Assembly (NCBI GenBank): GCA_023846275.1
Contig: CM043869.1
Location: 19,005,501 to 19,069,500 of the forward strand
Length of the DNA stretch: 64,000 nt
Reading direction: 5' to 3'
From: Vanilla planifolia
Lineage: Eukaryota > Streptophyta > Magnoliopsida > Asparagales > Orchidaceae
Shown here: positions 42,132-53,300 of the stretch, in pieces
Position numbering within the stretch: position 1 is the stretch's first letter
Layout of the letters: the number at the start of each line of letters is the position of its first letter
Notes under the pieces: generated by a model
What the model was told of the DNA's origin: nothing
Database searches by the model: none
The model's input: the letters and a program-made list of their open reading frames with translations, nothing else
Translations under genes and position numbers: made by a program

Positions 42132-43690
42132 AAATTCTTTATTTAGTTTATTTTTTATATTTTAAAGTTTAACTTCATATTCATCTCCTATCACATATCA
42201 TTTTTAACACCTATATTCAACTAAATACATATAGATGTTGACCACACTTTTCTTGCAACTTAGTCAACTATTTGTCATCTAGTTTGTAATATCAATTTCC
42301 TCACTTAGTGCTCACATCCTATATTGTTACTTGTTATATCTTACTTTCTAACCCATGATCGCAAACCTATATTAACTCTTAAATCATAACTCTAATCACT
42401 TATCATCTAACTTTTATCCCTCATCTTAACCCAATACCCATTTACCTTAATAATGTTGTTTTCGTGGTATGGCGGACAACCTTGTTCATCTAGATCATTT
42501 GGATATTTTTAGTTGCATCAAATGTTCTTATTTTAGTTTGCTTCATTACTTAATTCAAACATGGCCTTAAGATCTAAGTTTGATATTTTAAACTAAGAGA
42601 TTATGCTTAAAGAATATGGTAATAAATGGAATAATTATGATAAGTATTAAGGTTTAATAATTACAATTTAAAGAGTTACTTTTAAAAATATTATAATTAA
42701 CAAGTAGTAAAGATTAACAACTAATGATTAAAAATAAGACAGAGATTATAATTATATATTAAGGGTTAGTCATTAGAGATTAAGAGATTTAAGGTTAAAA
42801 GATTTTATTTTAAGTTTATGGAATTAATAGTTAGAAAATTTGATTTTTAGTTAGTATAATGATGATAGGTTTAGAAGTTTAAGCATTATAATTCAGAGCG
42901 TTTTATAAAAAAAATTATAAGATAGATGTGTATGAGTTTGTGCCAATGACATTTATGAAATAAATTATCAATAATTAACATTAAAGCTTTTGCTTTTTGC
43001 TCCCCTCTGATTGCTCATAGGCTGGTGGATAAGATAAGGGTTAACAACGAATTTAGCAATTGATAATCTCATTGTCACATTCTATAACTCATTATGAGCA
43101 TGTTATTAATTAATCAACTGATAAGATATAAACTCATTTAGCACCATGTTCATCGGTTAGATTATTAATATTATGTTAATTAATTAGAACAATTAATAGA
43201 TAATATATAGTTTTTTTGGTAAGATAACTTGTAACTAATATATTCAATAAAATATTCTTTAAATACATAATAGAAATAAGAATCAAGTGTGTATTGATTT
43301 AAAATATGCATTTGAGTTGAAGTGTATTATATAAGAAAAAAAATTAGCAATTATTAATTATATAGTCTGGGTATTAAATATGACAAATTATAAGCAATTT
43401 AGGATTTGGAAGAGAGTGATCTAAATTTTGATACTATAGAAAAAGAATTAGACTATAATAATTAGAAAGTAGCAGTAGAGACCAAAAGTTAAGTTTTATG
43501 GGTTAATAATTAGTTCTTTTGGGGTAAATGATGAAAACTTTTTGGCTCTAATTGAAGGATTTCAATTTAGATGAACAAAATTTGGGAGTAAAATGATGAT
43601 ATTTTTAGAACTCAATAGTTATGATTTAGGGAATTATATTAAAAATAATTATGAATTACCTTAATCCTTAAAACTTGTTAGATAAGTCTT
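42132..43690. repeat. Array II linker module B, first copy
   Basis: The module contains CAACTTAGTCAACTA (42,258), TTACTTTCTAACCCATGATC (42,339), TTTGGATATTTTTAGTTGCA (42,499), an AGATTAAG-rich stretch (42,690-42,800), then a reverse-complement piece of unit A and a GGGTTAATAATTAG tail (43,500). The copies in the 50.55-52.48 and 46.48-49.69 kb modules share this order, though the second is longer. Confidence 0.75.
42945..43250 (-). repeat. Inverted copy of the first ~300 bp of unit A
   Basis: Read on the minus strand this gives AGTTATCTTACC, then ATTAATAATCTAACC, ATGAACATGGTGCTAAATGA, TTATAGAATGTGACAATGAG and TTATCTTATCCACC, in the order found in forward unit A. Together with the forward copy at ~44,120-44,370 it forms a diverged inverted repeat with ~0.9 kb between the arms. 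Confidence 0.88.
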
Positions 43691-44087
43691 TATTATTTTA
43701 AATTGTGTTTATACCTTACATTAATACATATGTCAATAAGTTAGATTTAAGTTTTTTTTTTTCACCATAGATTTTTTTTATGACAACTTCGATTAAAAGA
43801 AGAGCTCATTTTTGTGTCAATTGCCATAAAAAAGGTGGGAATCCTTATTAAACTTAGTAATCTTTTAAAACAAGTTACACTTAACCTAAGGCATCATACA
43901 TTTTCACCACCCTCATCTTTCATCTGGTTATGACCTTTGATTAGCTAACGTATGAGGAGGCATGAGTTAAGCTAGTTCATTATTCATAAGTCAAAAAGTC
44001 TACTTCATTTTTGCTAATTGTAATAACTAAAATATAATAGGTTTTATATGATACGTTAACTGAGTTAAGATGTTTAAGATGATAACC

Positions 44088-45226
44088 AAATGCTTTATTT
44101 AGTTTATTTTTCTCATATTTTCTAAGTTATCCTATCAAATAAGGCTTTTATAGTCTATTAATCTATATAATAAATTAAAATAATATTAACATCTTAACTA
44201 ATGAATTATAGAATGTGATAATAAGGTTATTAGCACCAAATTTATAGTAAATCCTTCTCTTATCCACTGCCCCTTAAAAGAGCAATTTAACATGAGTGAA
44301 AAATAAAAGCTTAAATCTTAATTATTGACAACGTATTTCATATATGACATTAGCACAAGTTTATACATCTCTACCTTATCATTGTTTTTATTTACAAAAT
44401 GCTTTATCTCTTAAATTTTGAAAGCTATCATCATTATATATATTATGAGTTAAGTCAGAAGAGATTAACATGTATTAATATTCAATATTAGGCAATACCA
44501 ATTGTAGGCAATTTACATTTTGATGAGAATTATGGTTTAGGTGATGGTTTTAGGCAATCATGATATGAGATTATGGAAACTAAAATAGATTATAATTGTT
44601 AAAATAAAAAATAAAGATCAAAAGTTGAGTTGTATAGGTTAATGATTGGTGTTTAAGGCATAAATGACAAGATTTATGGACAAACTTTAAAAATTAAAAT
44701 CTAGTTGAGCAAAATTAAATAGGAAAAAGATGAATGATATGTTTTATAACATATTAGTTATTATTCAGGATATTGTATTAAGAAAATAATAAGCACAAAG
44801 TTAGATGTTTGAAATAAAATTATAAAGACCAAGCTAAATAAGTCTTTCATGTCTACAATTGAGCTTATGCTTTGTGCCAATACAAATGTTTGTAAGCATG
44901 ATTTTAGTTTTTGTTTTCTCCATAAAGTAACTTTTTTATGACAACCTCGATCAAATGGTCAAGATCCTCATTAGATACGGTAAACTTTTAACCCCCATAA
45001 TCTTGTATGGTTTAACAAAAGTTATAGTAAAACTGTGGCATTGGACATCCTCATCACCATCATCTTTAGTCTTTTTATAAGCTCGGATTACATAACCTAC
45101 GAAGAGACATGAATTAAGCTAGTTCATAAGTCATAAAGTTCATTTTATTTTGCTTGTTATGATAACTAAAATATAATAGATTTTTATGTAATAAGTTAAC
45201 TTAGTTAAGATATTTGAGGTAACAAT
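44088..45226 (+). repeat. Array II unit A, copy 4
   Basis: A full ~1.14-kb forward copy, preceded by the 3' half of a unit (43,690-44,087). It carries CGTATTTCATATATGACATT (44,332) and AATAAGTCTTTCATGTC (44,845). It has lost ~40 bp around 44,950 in the segment where other copies carry the conserved short frame. Confidence 0.82.
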
Positions 45227-46184
45227 AAAAATCCTTTTTAGATCACTTTTCCCTTATTTTTTAAGTTATCTTTCTAATTAATGTATTTGTTATCTATTAA
45301 TCATTATAATTAGTTAAAATAATACTAAAAACCTAACCAATAAACATGGTGCTTACAATGAACTATAGAATGTGATAATGAGATCATCAATTGCCAAATT
45401 AATAGTCAACTCTTCTCTTATCCATTGGCTCATTTGAGGATTAAGTTAAGAGTAAAAAGTAGAAGTTTAAATCTTAATTATTGAAAATATATTTTATATA
45501 TGACATTAGCACAAGTTTATACACTTTTATCTTATAATATTTTGTAAATTACAAAATCCTTTACATCATATCTCTTAAACCTATGAAAATTAGATATTAT
45601 GGGATTAAATACAAGCATAAGTTTATATACTTTTATCCTTTAATTTTTTTAAATTACAAAATATTTTACATCATATCTCTAAAACTTTAAAACTTATAAA
45701 CATTAGACATTATGTGATTAAAGATTATGTATTATAAGATGTGTTAAAAGATATTAACAGGTGTTAATATTTAGTGTTAGATATTACAGTTTATAAGTAA
45801 TTTGGCTTTTGATAAGGATTATGGTTTAAGTTATTGTTTTAAGTATGATATTATAGAAAATAAAATAGATTCAAATAATAATAAATAAAAATTAAAGACT
45901 AAGAGTTAAGCTGTATGGATTAGTAATTAATGTTTAAGGTGTAAATTACAAAAGATTTATGCTAATGTTTTTAGGATTGAAATCTAGGAAAATTAAATTA
46001 AAGAGGGAATGTTGGTGATATTTTTATAATTTAATAGTTATGATTTTGGTTATTACATTAATAAAATAAAAATTTTAGAGTTAAATGTTTGAAATAAAAT
46101 TATAAAAACCTAACTAGATAAGTCTTTTGTGTCCCAAAATATGCTTATGTTTTATGCCAATACTTATATTAATAAGCATGATTT

Positions 46185-46218
<34 letters not shown>

Positions 46219-46477
46219 ATAGAATTGTTTCCTATGACAAACTCAATAAAAAAGGGGCCCATCTTTGGGTTGATTATAGATAAAAGGGTCAAGATCCTTA
46301 CTAATTAGTAAGGACACCACAATATTTTTTTCCTTAACACAACTTAAACTTAAACTATGAGCTCATATATGGTTCATAAGTCAAAAAGTTTACTTCATTT
46401 TTGCTAACTAAGTTAACAAAAATGTAATGGATTTTATGTGATTGGTTAACTGAGCTAAGATATTTAAAATGATAACC
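45227..46477 (+). repeat. Array II unit A, copy 5, with a 106-bp internal duplication
   Basis: A forward copy. The segment starting ACAAGTTTATACACTTTTAT at 45,511 is repeated in diverged form from 45,617 (offset 106 bp). The CATCGAACATCCTCACC block near its end is missing. A 30-base T run interrupts it at 46,187-46,216. Confidence 0.8.
46187..46216 (+). repeat. Poly-T run of 30
   Basis: It lies where other copies of unit A have a T-rich tract of the form TTTTAGTTTTTGTTTTCTCC, before CATAGAATTG. It is therefore an expansion of a tract native to the unit. Confidence 0.95.
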
Positions 46478-47789
46478 AAATTCTCTATTTAGTTTTCCAT
46501 TCTCTTATTCTCAAATGCATGAATTCTATAACCCATGCTCCTAAACTATAACTCCAATCAGGTATCACATAACTTTTAGCCCCTTTAGTCCACCACATAT
46601 ATTTTTATCTTAACCACACTATTCCCATGGCTTAGTCAACTACATTGGACTTTTTGTTTCAACTTTTAATAACATCACTTAGTGCTTGCATCCCATTTTG
46701 TTATTTGTTGTCCTTTACTTTCTAGCCCACAATAATAACTCTCAAACCATAACTCCAATCACCTATCATCCAACTTTTAACCCTCACTCTAATCTCATAG
46801 CCATTGACCTTGACCACACTATTACAATGTCCTAGTTTACAACTTTGTTCATCAAATCTATTTCGTCAATAATGTCACTTAGTGCTTGTGTAAATGGGGC
46901 CATTAAGATGCATGGTTTTTGCTAACTTAAGTTTCGCATAACTAAAAAGTTAAAGCCTTTGTGTTAAAATTTTCATTTTTTTTGTTGTTATAAGGGTTTA
47001 GGTACCTAGACACAAATCCCTTTATGATTATTGTGGTAATTAGGTTTTTTTTTTTTACAAAAAGTATCACATTTCTTTGGTATGTAGAATAGTCACCATA
47101 AAGCAAAAAAACACAAAATGCCTCATCAAAAAGGTATTTGGTTTCCTAATTTTGCTATATTGAATTATGACCCATCTTATATCATTTATATTATCTTTTT
47201 AGCACTTTATGATAATTTCGGTTACATTAGATTCCCCTCATTTTAGTTGGCTTCACAACCTAACTCAATCAAGGCTCTAAGATAAAAGTTTGAGATTACA
47301 AATTAAGAAATTAAATTAAAATAATAAGTTGTAAAAGAGATAACGATTATGATTTAGAGAGGTGCTTGATATAAAATTCAATTAATAAGTACTAAAAATG
47401 AAAAATTAAGAAATTAAATTAAAAGAATAAGGCAATATAAGAGATAATGATGATAAGTATTAAGGTTAAAAGGTTATGATTTAGAGAGTTGCTTGGTAAA
47501 AATTTCAATTATTAAGTATTAAAAATTAAAAAATAAATATTGAGAATAAGTCATAGAGATTAATAATTTTGCATTAAGCATCAATAATTAGAGATTAAAG
47601 TGTTGAAGGTTAATGGATTTTAGGTTAAGCTTATGGAATTAAGAGTTGGATAATTTAATATTTAATAGGTATAATGATGATGGGTGTTGAAATTTAAGAG
47701 TTATGGTTTAAAACATTTTGAAATTTAAAAAAAGATTACTAAGCAAAGGTTTTAAAAGAGAAATATGAAATTTTAACAAGATTTTCTTT

Positions 47790-48095
47790 GTGTATAACTT
47801 GTGCCAATACCACATGAAATACATTATCAATAATTAAAAAATTAAGCATTTATATTCCACTTCTCTCATATTGCTCCTACAAGAGGCCAATGGATAAGAA
47901 AAACATTTACTACTAATTTGGCAAACAATGACCTCATAGTCATTTTTTTCTACGTTATTGTGAGCATGGTGTTAGCAAATCTGCTAAGGTGTTCATTTAT
48001 TTAGCACTATTAGGATTTATTGGTTAGATAGTTAATATTATCTAAAGTTATTTTGGTGATTAATAGACAACAAATAACATATTTGATAAGATAAT
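47790..48095 (-). repeat. Inverted unit A start, second example
   Basis: The minus strand reads as the start of unit A. On + one sees CATTATCAATAATTA (47,824), GCCAATGGATAAGA (47,888), TGTGAGCATGGTGTTAGCAA (47,960) and TTGGTTAGATAGTTAATATT (48,020), each the complement of a forward landmark. Confidence 0.85.
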
Positions 48096-48807
48096 TAAGC
48101 TAACTAAAATGTCGAATTAATTTCCAGCTTTCTTGCTATCACTTATTTTCCAACGAATGTAATCTAATTTATGATTTTAAACCTTAAATAATAGCTTTAA
48201 CCTCATATAACATAATTTTTAAAGCCCACATCTTTTAGTTTCCTTTGTGGTTGTTATGGGTGTTTAGATACTTAGATTCAAATTCTTCTATGGTTCTTAT
48301 CATAAATAGGTTTATTTTTTATAGAAAATATCACGTTTCTTAGGCATGTAGATTTGTCATCTAATGCAAGAAAACACAAAATGCCTTATTAGATAAGGAC
48401 TTAACTTCAAAATTTTGCTATATGGATTATGGTCTCATATCTCGTGTTATCTCTATTATCTTCTTAGCACTTTTTAGATAAATTTAATTACTTAATTGGT
48501 TATTTGATTCAAACAAGGCCTTAAGATTTAGACTTGAATTACCAATAAGGAGAATATTTTTAAGGAATAAGACAGTAGAATAGATAATGATGATAAGTTT
48601 TGATGTTTAATTGTAATGATTAGGGAATTGCTTCATAGAAATTACAAATAAAAATTAAGACATTCAAGATTAAGGTATTTTAGGTTATGTTTATGGGATT
48701 AGTTAGAAATGTTAATTATTATTGACTATATTGTAGATAGGTGTTGAAGTTTAATAGTAATAGTTTAGGGTATTTGTAATTTAAAATATATCCAACATAG
48801 AGGTTCA

Positions 48808-49095
48808 TGAACATGCACAATGTCATATATGAAATACATTATCAATAATTATGATTTATGATTTTACTTTTAGCTCACCTTTAATTGCCCCTCTAAGGAG
48901 CCAATGGATTTGAGAAGGATTGACAATCAATTTCCAATTGATGCTCGTTTTCACATTCTCTTGTTCATTGTCAGTGTGATTTTAGCAAATATGCTAAGAA
49001 TATAATGATTTATTTAACATTATGTTCATTGATTAGGTTGTTAATATCATTTTAACTAATCATAATGATTAAAAAAATAAATATGTTATTTGTAC
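48808..49095 (-). repeat. Inverted unit A start, third example
   Basis: + strand landmarks GAAATACATTATCAATAATT, AGCCAATGGAT and GATTAGGTTGTTAATATCAT are complements of the forward unit start. It is about 1.0 kb downstream of the previous inverted piece and in the same orientation, consistent with duplication of that part of the module. Confidence 0.82.
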
Positions 49096-49933
49096 AACAA
49101 CTATGCTCACTAATTAATTCCACATTTTCTTGTAGTCACTTATTTTCTAACAAATGTACTCTAATTTATAATTTTAAACCTTAAAATTCTAACCTCATAT
49201 AACTTAATTTTTAACTATTCGATCCAACAATATATTCTTTAAATACATAATAAAAAGAATAAGAGGTTTAATGATTTAAAATATTCATTAGGGTTGAACT
49301 ACATTAAGTAATAAATAAAAATTAGAGATTAATGGGTATTAATATTAGATATTAGATATTATAAGCTATAAGTAATTTGCGACTTAAAGAGAGTTATGGT
49401 TTGAGAGATGGTATGAAATGTCATTCTGTAGAAAAAAAAAGAATCAAATTATAAAAATTAGAAATAAAAAGCATAGACTAAGAGTTAAATTGCATAGGTT
49501 AGTGATTAATGTTTATAAGGTTAATAGCAAAAGATTTATAATTAGTTAAGGATTGAAATTTAGACGAGTAAAGTTAAAGAGGAAGAAGATGATATATTTA
49601 TAATTCAATATTTATGGTTTAGGTTATTTTATTAAAAAAATAAGAATTATTTGGCTTAATATTTGAAATAAAATTATATAAACCTAGTTAGATAATTATT
49701 TATGTGTCAAATTATACTTGTATTTTATGTAAATATATACGTTAATAAATATTATTTATATTTTCTCCATAGGTTTTTCTTTTATAATGACCTCAATCAA
49801 AAAAAGGCTTGTGTTTGTGTCGATTGTGGATGAAAAGGTCGAGATCCTTATTACATCGGGTAAAATCTTAACATCATAAGCTTGCATATTTTAACACAAC
49901 TTATACTGAAATTGTAGTATAGAATGTCCTTAC

Positions 49934-50410
49934 AATGAGGAAAAGGAGAAGTGTTGCAATGATTTTAGAGTTTTGCCAGTATTTACTATGACTTCCACTA
50001 ACTTCATTCAATATTTGGAGTGCTTATTATGAACTCTTCGACATGAGCATCTTATGAACTTAAAAATAAAGAAGAATAGATTTGTGTAACACAAGAATCA
50101 AATAATTAGAGAGCTAAAACAATATTCTGCTAACACAATATTCTAACTATACTCATATAAGTTTTAAAGATAATAATGTAAGGACTAAGGTTATATAAAT
50201 CTCAAGTTAATTTTTTTCTTGTGAATTTATTATTGGCAAATCCATGGGAAGGCATAAACGAAAGTGATAAGAGAACACTCCAACCTTCATCAAGACTCAT
50301 GTGTTTGGATTCACTCCTGCGATTGCTTCCAAGAAGAGGCATGGTTGCGACAACCATCGACGAAATGCAGGGGATTTTTTAGCACACTCGTGAGCAATAA
50401 AAAAGGTTAA
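49934..50410 (+). mobile_element. C-related segment inserted in a unit A half-copy
   Basis: Unit A breaks off after TAGAATGTCCTTAC (49,933) and resumes at CTATGAGGAGGCATGAGTTA (50,413). The ~477 bp between matches 56,384-56,779 and, in its middle, family C (for example CTCTTCGACAT, TTATGAACTTAAAAATAAAG, AAGAATAGATTT). The last ~140 bp are GC-richer, include GCGATTGCTTCCA and ATGGTTGCGACA, and are shared only by these two copies. No terminal repeats or convincing target duplication can be seen, so the element class is unknown; 'mobile' is inferred from the insertion. Confidence 0.6.
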
Positions 50411-50549
50411 ACTATGAGGAGGCATGAGTTAAGCTAGTTCATAGTTCATAGGTGAGAAAGTTTACTTTATTTAGGATAATAATGATAATTTATATATAAT
50501 AGATTTTTATATGATATATTGATTAAGTTAAGATAGTTAAGGTGAGAAC

Positions 50550-52480
50550 AAAATTCTTCATTTAATCTACTTCTCTTTTATTTTCTAATGTATAACATTT
50601 CATCTATTCTCTTAACTTATAATCCATAACTCTAATCACATATCACCTAACATTAAATTCCTACATTCAACCAAATACACATTGATCTTGACCGCACTTT
50701 TTTCGCTGCTTGTTCTACTACTTTAGTCTTCTAGTTTGTCATATGAATTGTCTCACCTTTAACTCATAGCATTAACTCGTAGACCATAACTCCAATCACC
50801 TATCATCCAACTTTTAACCCTCGGTCTAACCCAATACCTATTGACCTTAAATACACTGTTTCCATGGCATGGTCAACAACTTTCTTCGTCTTGACCTTTT
50901 CAATGGCCTTACTTTGTGCTTGTGACTAATAATCCATTAAGAGACATTATTTTGGCTAACTTAACATTGTTGAAATTAAAAATTAATAAATTCATTTTAA
51001 AGTTTCTTTTTTTATTGATATAAAGGTTTAAGTAGTTAGACACAAATCCTTCTATGATTATAATTGTAGTTATGTTTGTTTTTTTATATCATGCATCTTA
51101 GGTTTGTAGATTAGTTACCATAATGCAAAAAACACAAAATGTCTCATTAGACAAAAATTTAACCTTATAATTCTACTATATAGATTATGGTCTTTTCACA
51201 TCATTTGTATGATTTTCTTAGCACTTTTGGATATTTTTAGTTGCATTAAATGTTCTTATACTATTTGGTTTCATTACTTAATTAAATTCGGGCATTAAGT
51301 TCTAGGTTTGGGATTATAAACAAGGAGATTATGTTTAAAGAATAGTGTATTTAGAAGAAATAATTATAAGTAGTAAAAAAAAGGTTTAATAATTACAATT
51401 GCCTATTGAAAATTATAACTAATAAACATTAAAGATTAACAATTAATGATAAAAAATAAAGCACAAAGATTAGTAATTATTTATTAAAGGTTGGTGATTA
51501 GAAATTTGGATATTGAAGGTTAAAAGATTTTAGGTTAAGTTTGAAAAATTAAGAATTAAAACATTGGATTTTTGGTGGTTATAATGATGATAGGTTTTGA
51601 AGTATAAGGGTTATAATTTAAAGTATTTTGTAATTTAAAAAACTTATAGAATAAAGATGTTTGAACTTACGCTAATTCTATTCATAGAATATATTGTCAA
51701 TAATTAAGATTTAGATTTTTACTTTCTACTCTCCTTTGATTACTCCTCCATAGGACTAGTGGATAAGAGAAGGACTGACAAAAAATTTAGCAATTAATAA
51801 CCTCATTGTCACATTTTGTAATTCATTGTGAGCATGATGTTAATTAATCAATAGATAAGGTTTAGACTTATTTATCGATTAGGTTGTTAGTATTATGTTT
51901 ATTAGTTAAAATGATTAGTAGATAATAAATGTCTTATTTAACAGCATAACTTAAATTTTAACTTATAAATTCAATAACATATTCTTTAGATACATAATAG
52001 AAATAAGAATTAGTTGCGTAGTGATATAAAATATGCATTAGAGTTTAAGTGTATTACATAAAAAATAAAAATTAAAGATTATTGATTATATATTTTGGAT
52101 ATGTTAATAGAGATTAATGGGTGTTAATATTAGGTTTTAAATATATAGGTTATAATAATTAAGATTTTAAAGAGAGATTATAATAATTAAAGCAAGAAGT
52201 GAAATTTAAAGGATACTAAAGAAAAATAAGTAGATTATAATAATTAGAAAGAAAAGATAAAAACTAGAAGTTAAATTTGATGGGTTAGTAATTAGCTCTT
52301 ATGGGATAAATAGTGAAAAATTTTTTGTTTTATTTGAAGGATTTAAATCTAGAAGAGCAAAATTTAAGGAGTAAGATGATATGTTTTAGAATTCATTAGT
52401 TATGATTTATGACATTATATTAAAAATAATTATGAATTATAAGGTTAGATATTTAAAATAAAATTACAAAAATCAAGCTA
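50550..52480. repeat. Array II linker module B, third copy
   Basis: Same order as the first module: ACTCTAATCACATATCACCT (50,631), CATAACTCCAATCACC (50,787), AAAAACACAAAATGTCTCAT (51,127), TTTTGGATATTTTTAGTTGC (51,224), an AAAGATTAACAATTAATGAT stretch (51,432), a reversed unit A piece, and a GATGGGTTAGTAATTAG tail (52,278). Confidence 0.78.
51668..51955 (-). repeat. Inverted unit A start, fourth example
   Basis: + strand GTCAATAATTAAGAT, GTGGATAAGAGAAGGACTGA, TTCATTGTGAGCATGATGTT and CGATTAGGTTGTTAGTATTA are complements of forward unit A landmarks. It lies ~1.3 kb before the forward copies at 52.98 and 53.28 kb. Confidence 0.85.
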
Positions 52481-52504
52481 GATGAGTCTTTATTGTTTTA
52501 AACT

Positions 52505-52690
52505 ATGCTTATACCTTATGCCAATACATATGTCAATAAGTTGGATTTAAGATTTTATTTTCTTTATAGATTTTTCTTCTTTGACAACCTTCACCCAAAA
52601 AGAGATCATTTTGTGTCAATTGCGATAAAAGGGGTTGGGATCCTTATTAGACTTGACAACCTTTTAACCCCCCAATCTTATATGCTTTAA
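52505..52690 (+). other. Short frame of unit A, second long example
   Basis: A 61-codon frame that aligns without gaps to the one at 41,716-41,913 over most of its length, with central residues FVSIAIKGVGILIRLDN. It is upstream of a GTTACATTTAAACTATAGCA block also conserved between units. I read it as the same remnant; no known family is recognised. Confidence 0.28.
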
Positions 52691-52813
52691 AAAAAGTTAC
52701 ATTTAAACTATAGCATCGTGCATCATCACCAACCTCATCCTTCCAATCTTGTATGCTTTAAAAAAGTTACACTTACACTATAGCATCGTGCATCTTCACC
52801 ACCCTCATCCTTT
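52672..52813 (+). repeat. 71-bp tandem duplication
   Basis: CCAATCTTATATGCTTTAAA at 52,672 recurs as CCAATCTTGTATGCTTTAAA at 52,743, followed in both by GTTACA and ATAGCATCGTGCATC. The two copies are highly similar. Confidence 0.9.
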
Positions 52814-53300
52814 ATCTGGCTATGAGCTTTGATTAGCTAGCCTATAGGGAGGCATGGGTTAAACAAGTTCATAATTTACAAATCAAAAACTTCAATTCAT
52901 TTTTCCTAATTATGATAACTAAAATATAATGAATTTTTATAAGATATGTTAACTAAGTTGAGATATTTAAGATTAATCCAAATTATATATTTAGTTTATT
53001 TTTTTTATTTTACCATCTCACCCCCCCCCCCCCCCCCCCCCCGCCCCAATCTTTCAAGCTTATAAAACGTTAAACATAAACCATAGCATCGTGCATCTTC
53101 ACCGCTCTCATCTTTCATCTAGCTGTGAGCCTGAATTAGCTAGCCTATGCGAAGGCATGGGTGAAACTAAGTCCTAAGTCAAAAACTTCACTTCATTTTT
53201 ACTAATTATGATAACTAAAATATAATAGATTTTTATGAGATATGTTAACTAAGTTGAGATATTTAAGATTAAACCAAATTCTCTATTAAGTTTATTTTTC
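52743..53300 (+). repeat. ~303-bp tandem duplication of the unit A end
   Basis: TAGCATCGTGCATCTTCACC at 52,781 recurs at 53,084. Both are followed by GATTAGCTAGCCTAT-like sequence and end in AGTTGAGATATTTAAGATTA. The junction between the copies contains the poly-C run. Confidence 0.87.
53021..53042 (+). repeat. Poly-C run of 22
   Basis: Twenty-two C, then GCCCCAATCTT. In the copy just upstream (52,668-52,679) the same place reads ACCCCCCAATCTT, so a native six-C tract has expanded here. Such a run is exceptional in DNA this AT-rich and may also be a length-uncertain assembly spot. Confidence 0.95.

Larger units (their letters stand above)
46478..49690. repeat. Array II linker module B, second (long) copy
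   Basis: A longer module in which several parts are doubled. AACTCCAATCACC-like and Latin-square-like AACC blocks appear twice (46,550-46,620 and 46,740-46,830). The AAAACACAAAATGCC block occurs at 47,109 and 48,373. There are two reversed unit A pieces. It ends with the AGAGTTAAATTGCATAGGTT tail (49,480). Internal duplication of a shorter module explains its size. Confidence 0.72.

Noticed and set aside
49935-50419. ATGAGG on both sides of the C-related insert as a target-site duplication
   Set aside because: The right-hand ATGAGG is native to unit A, and the left-hand one aligns to GAGG within the related segment at 56,384, so it belongs to the insert.
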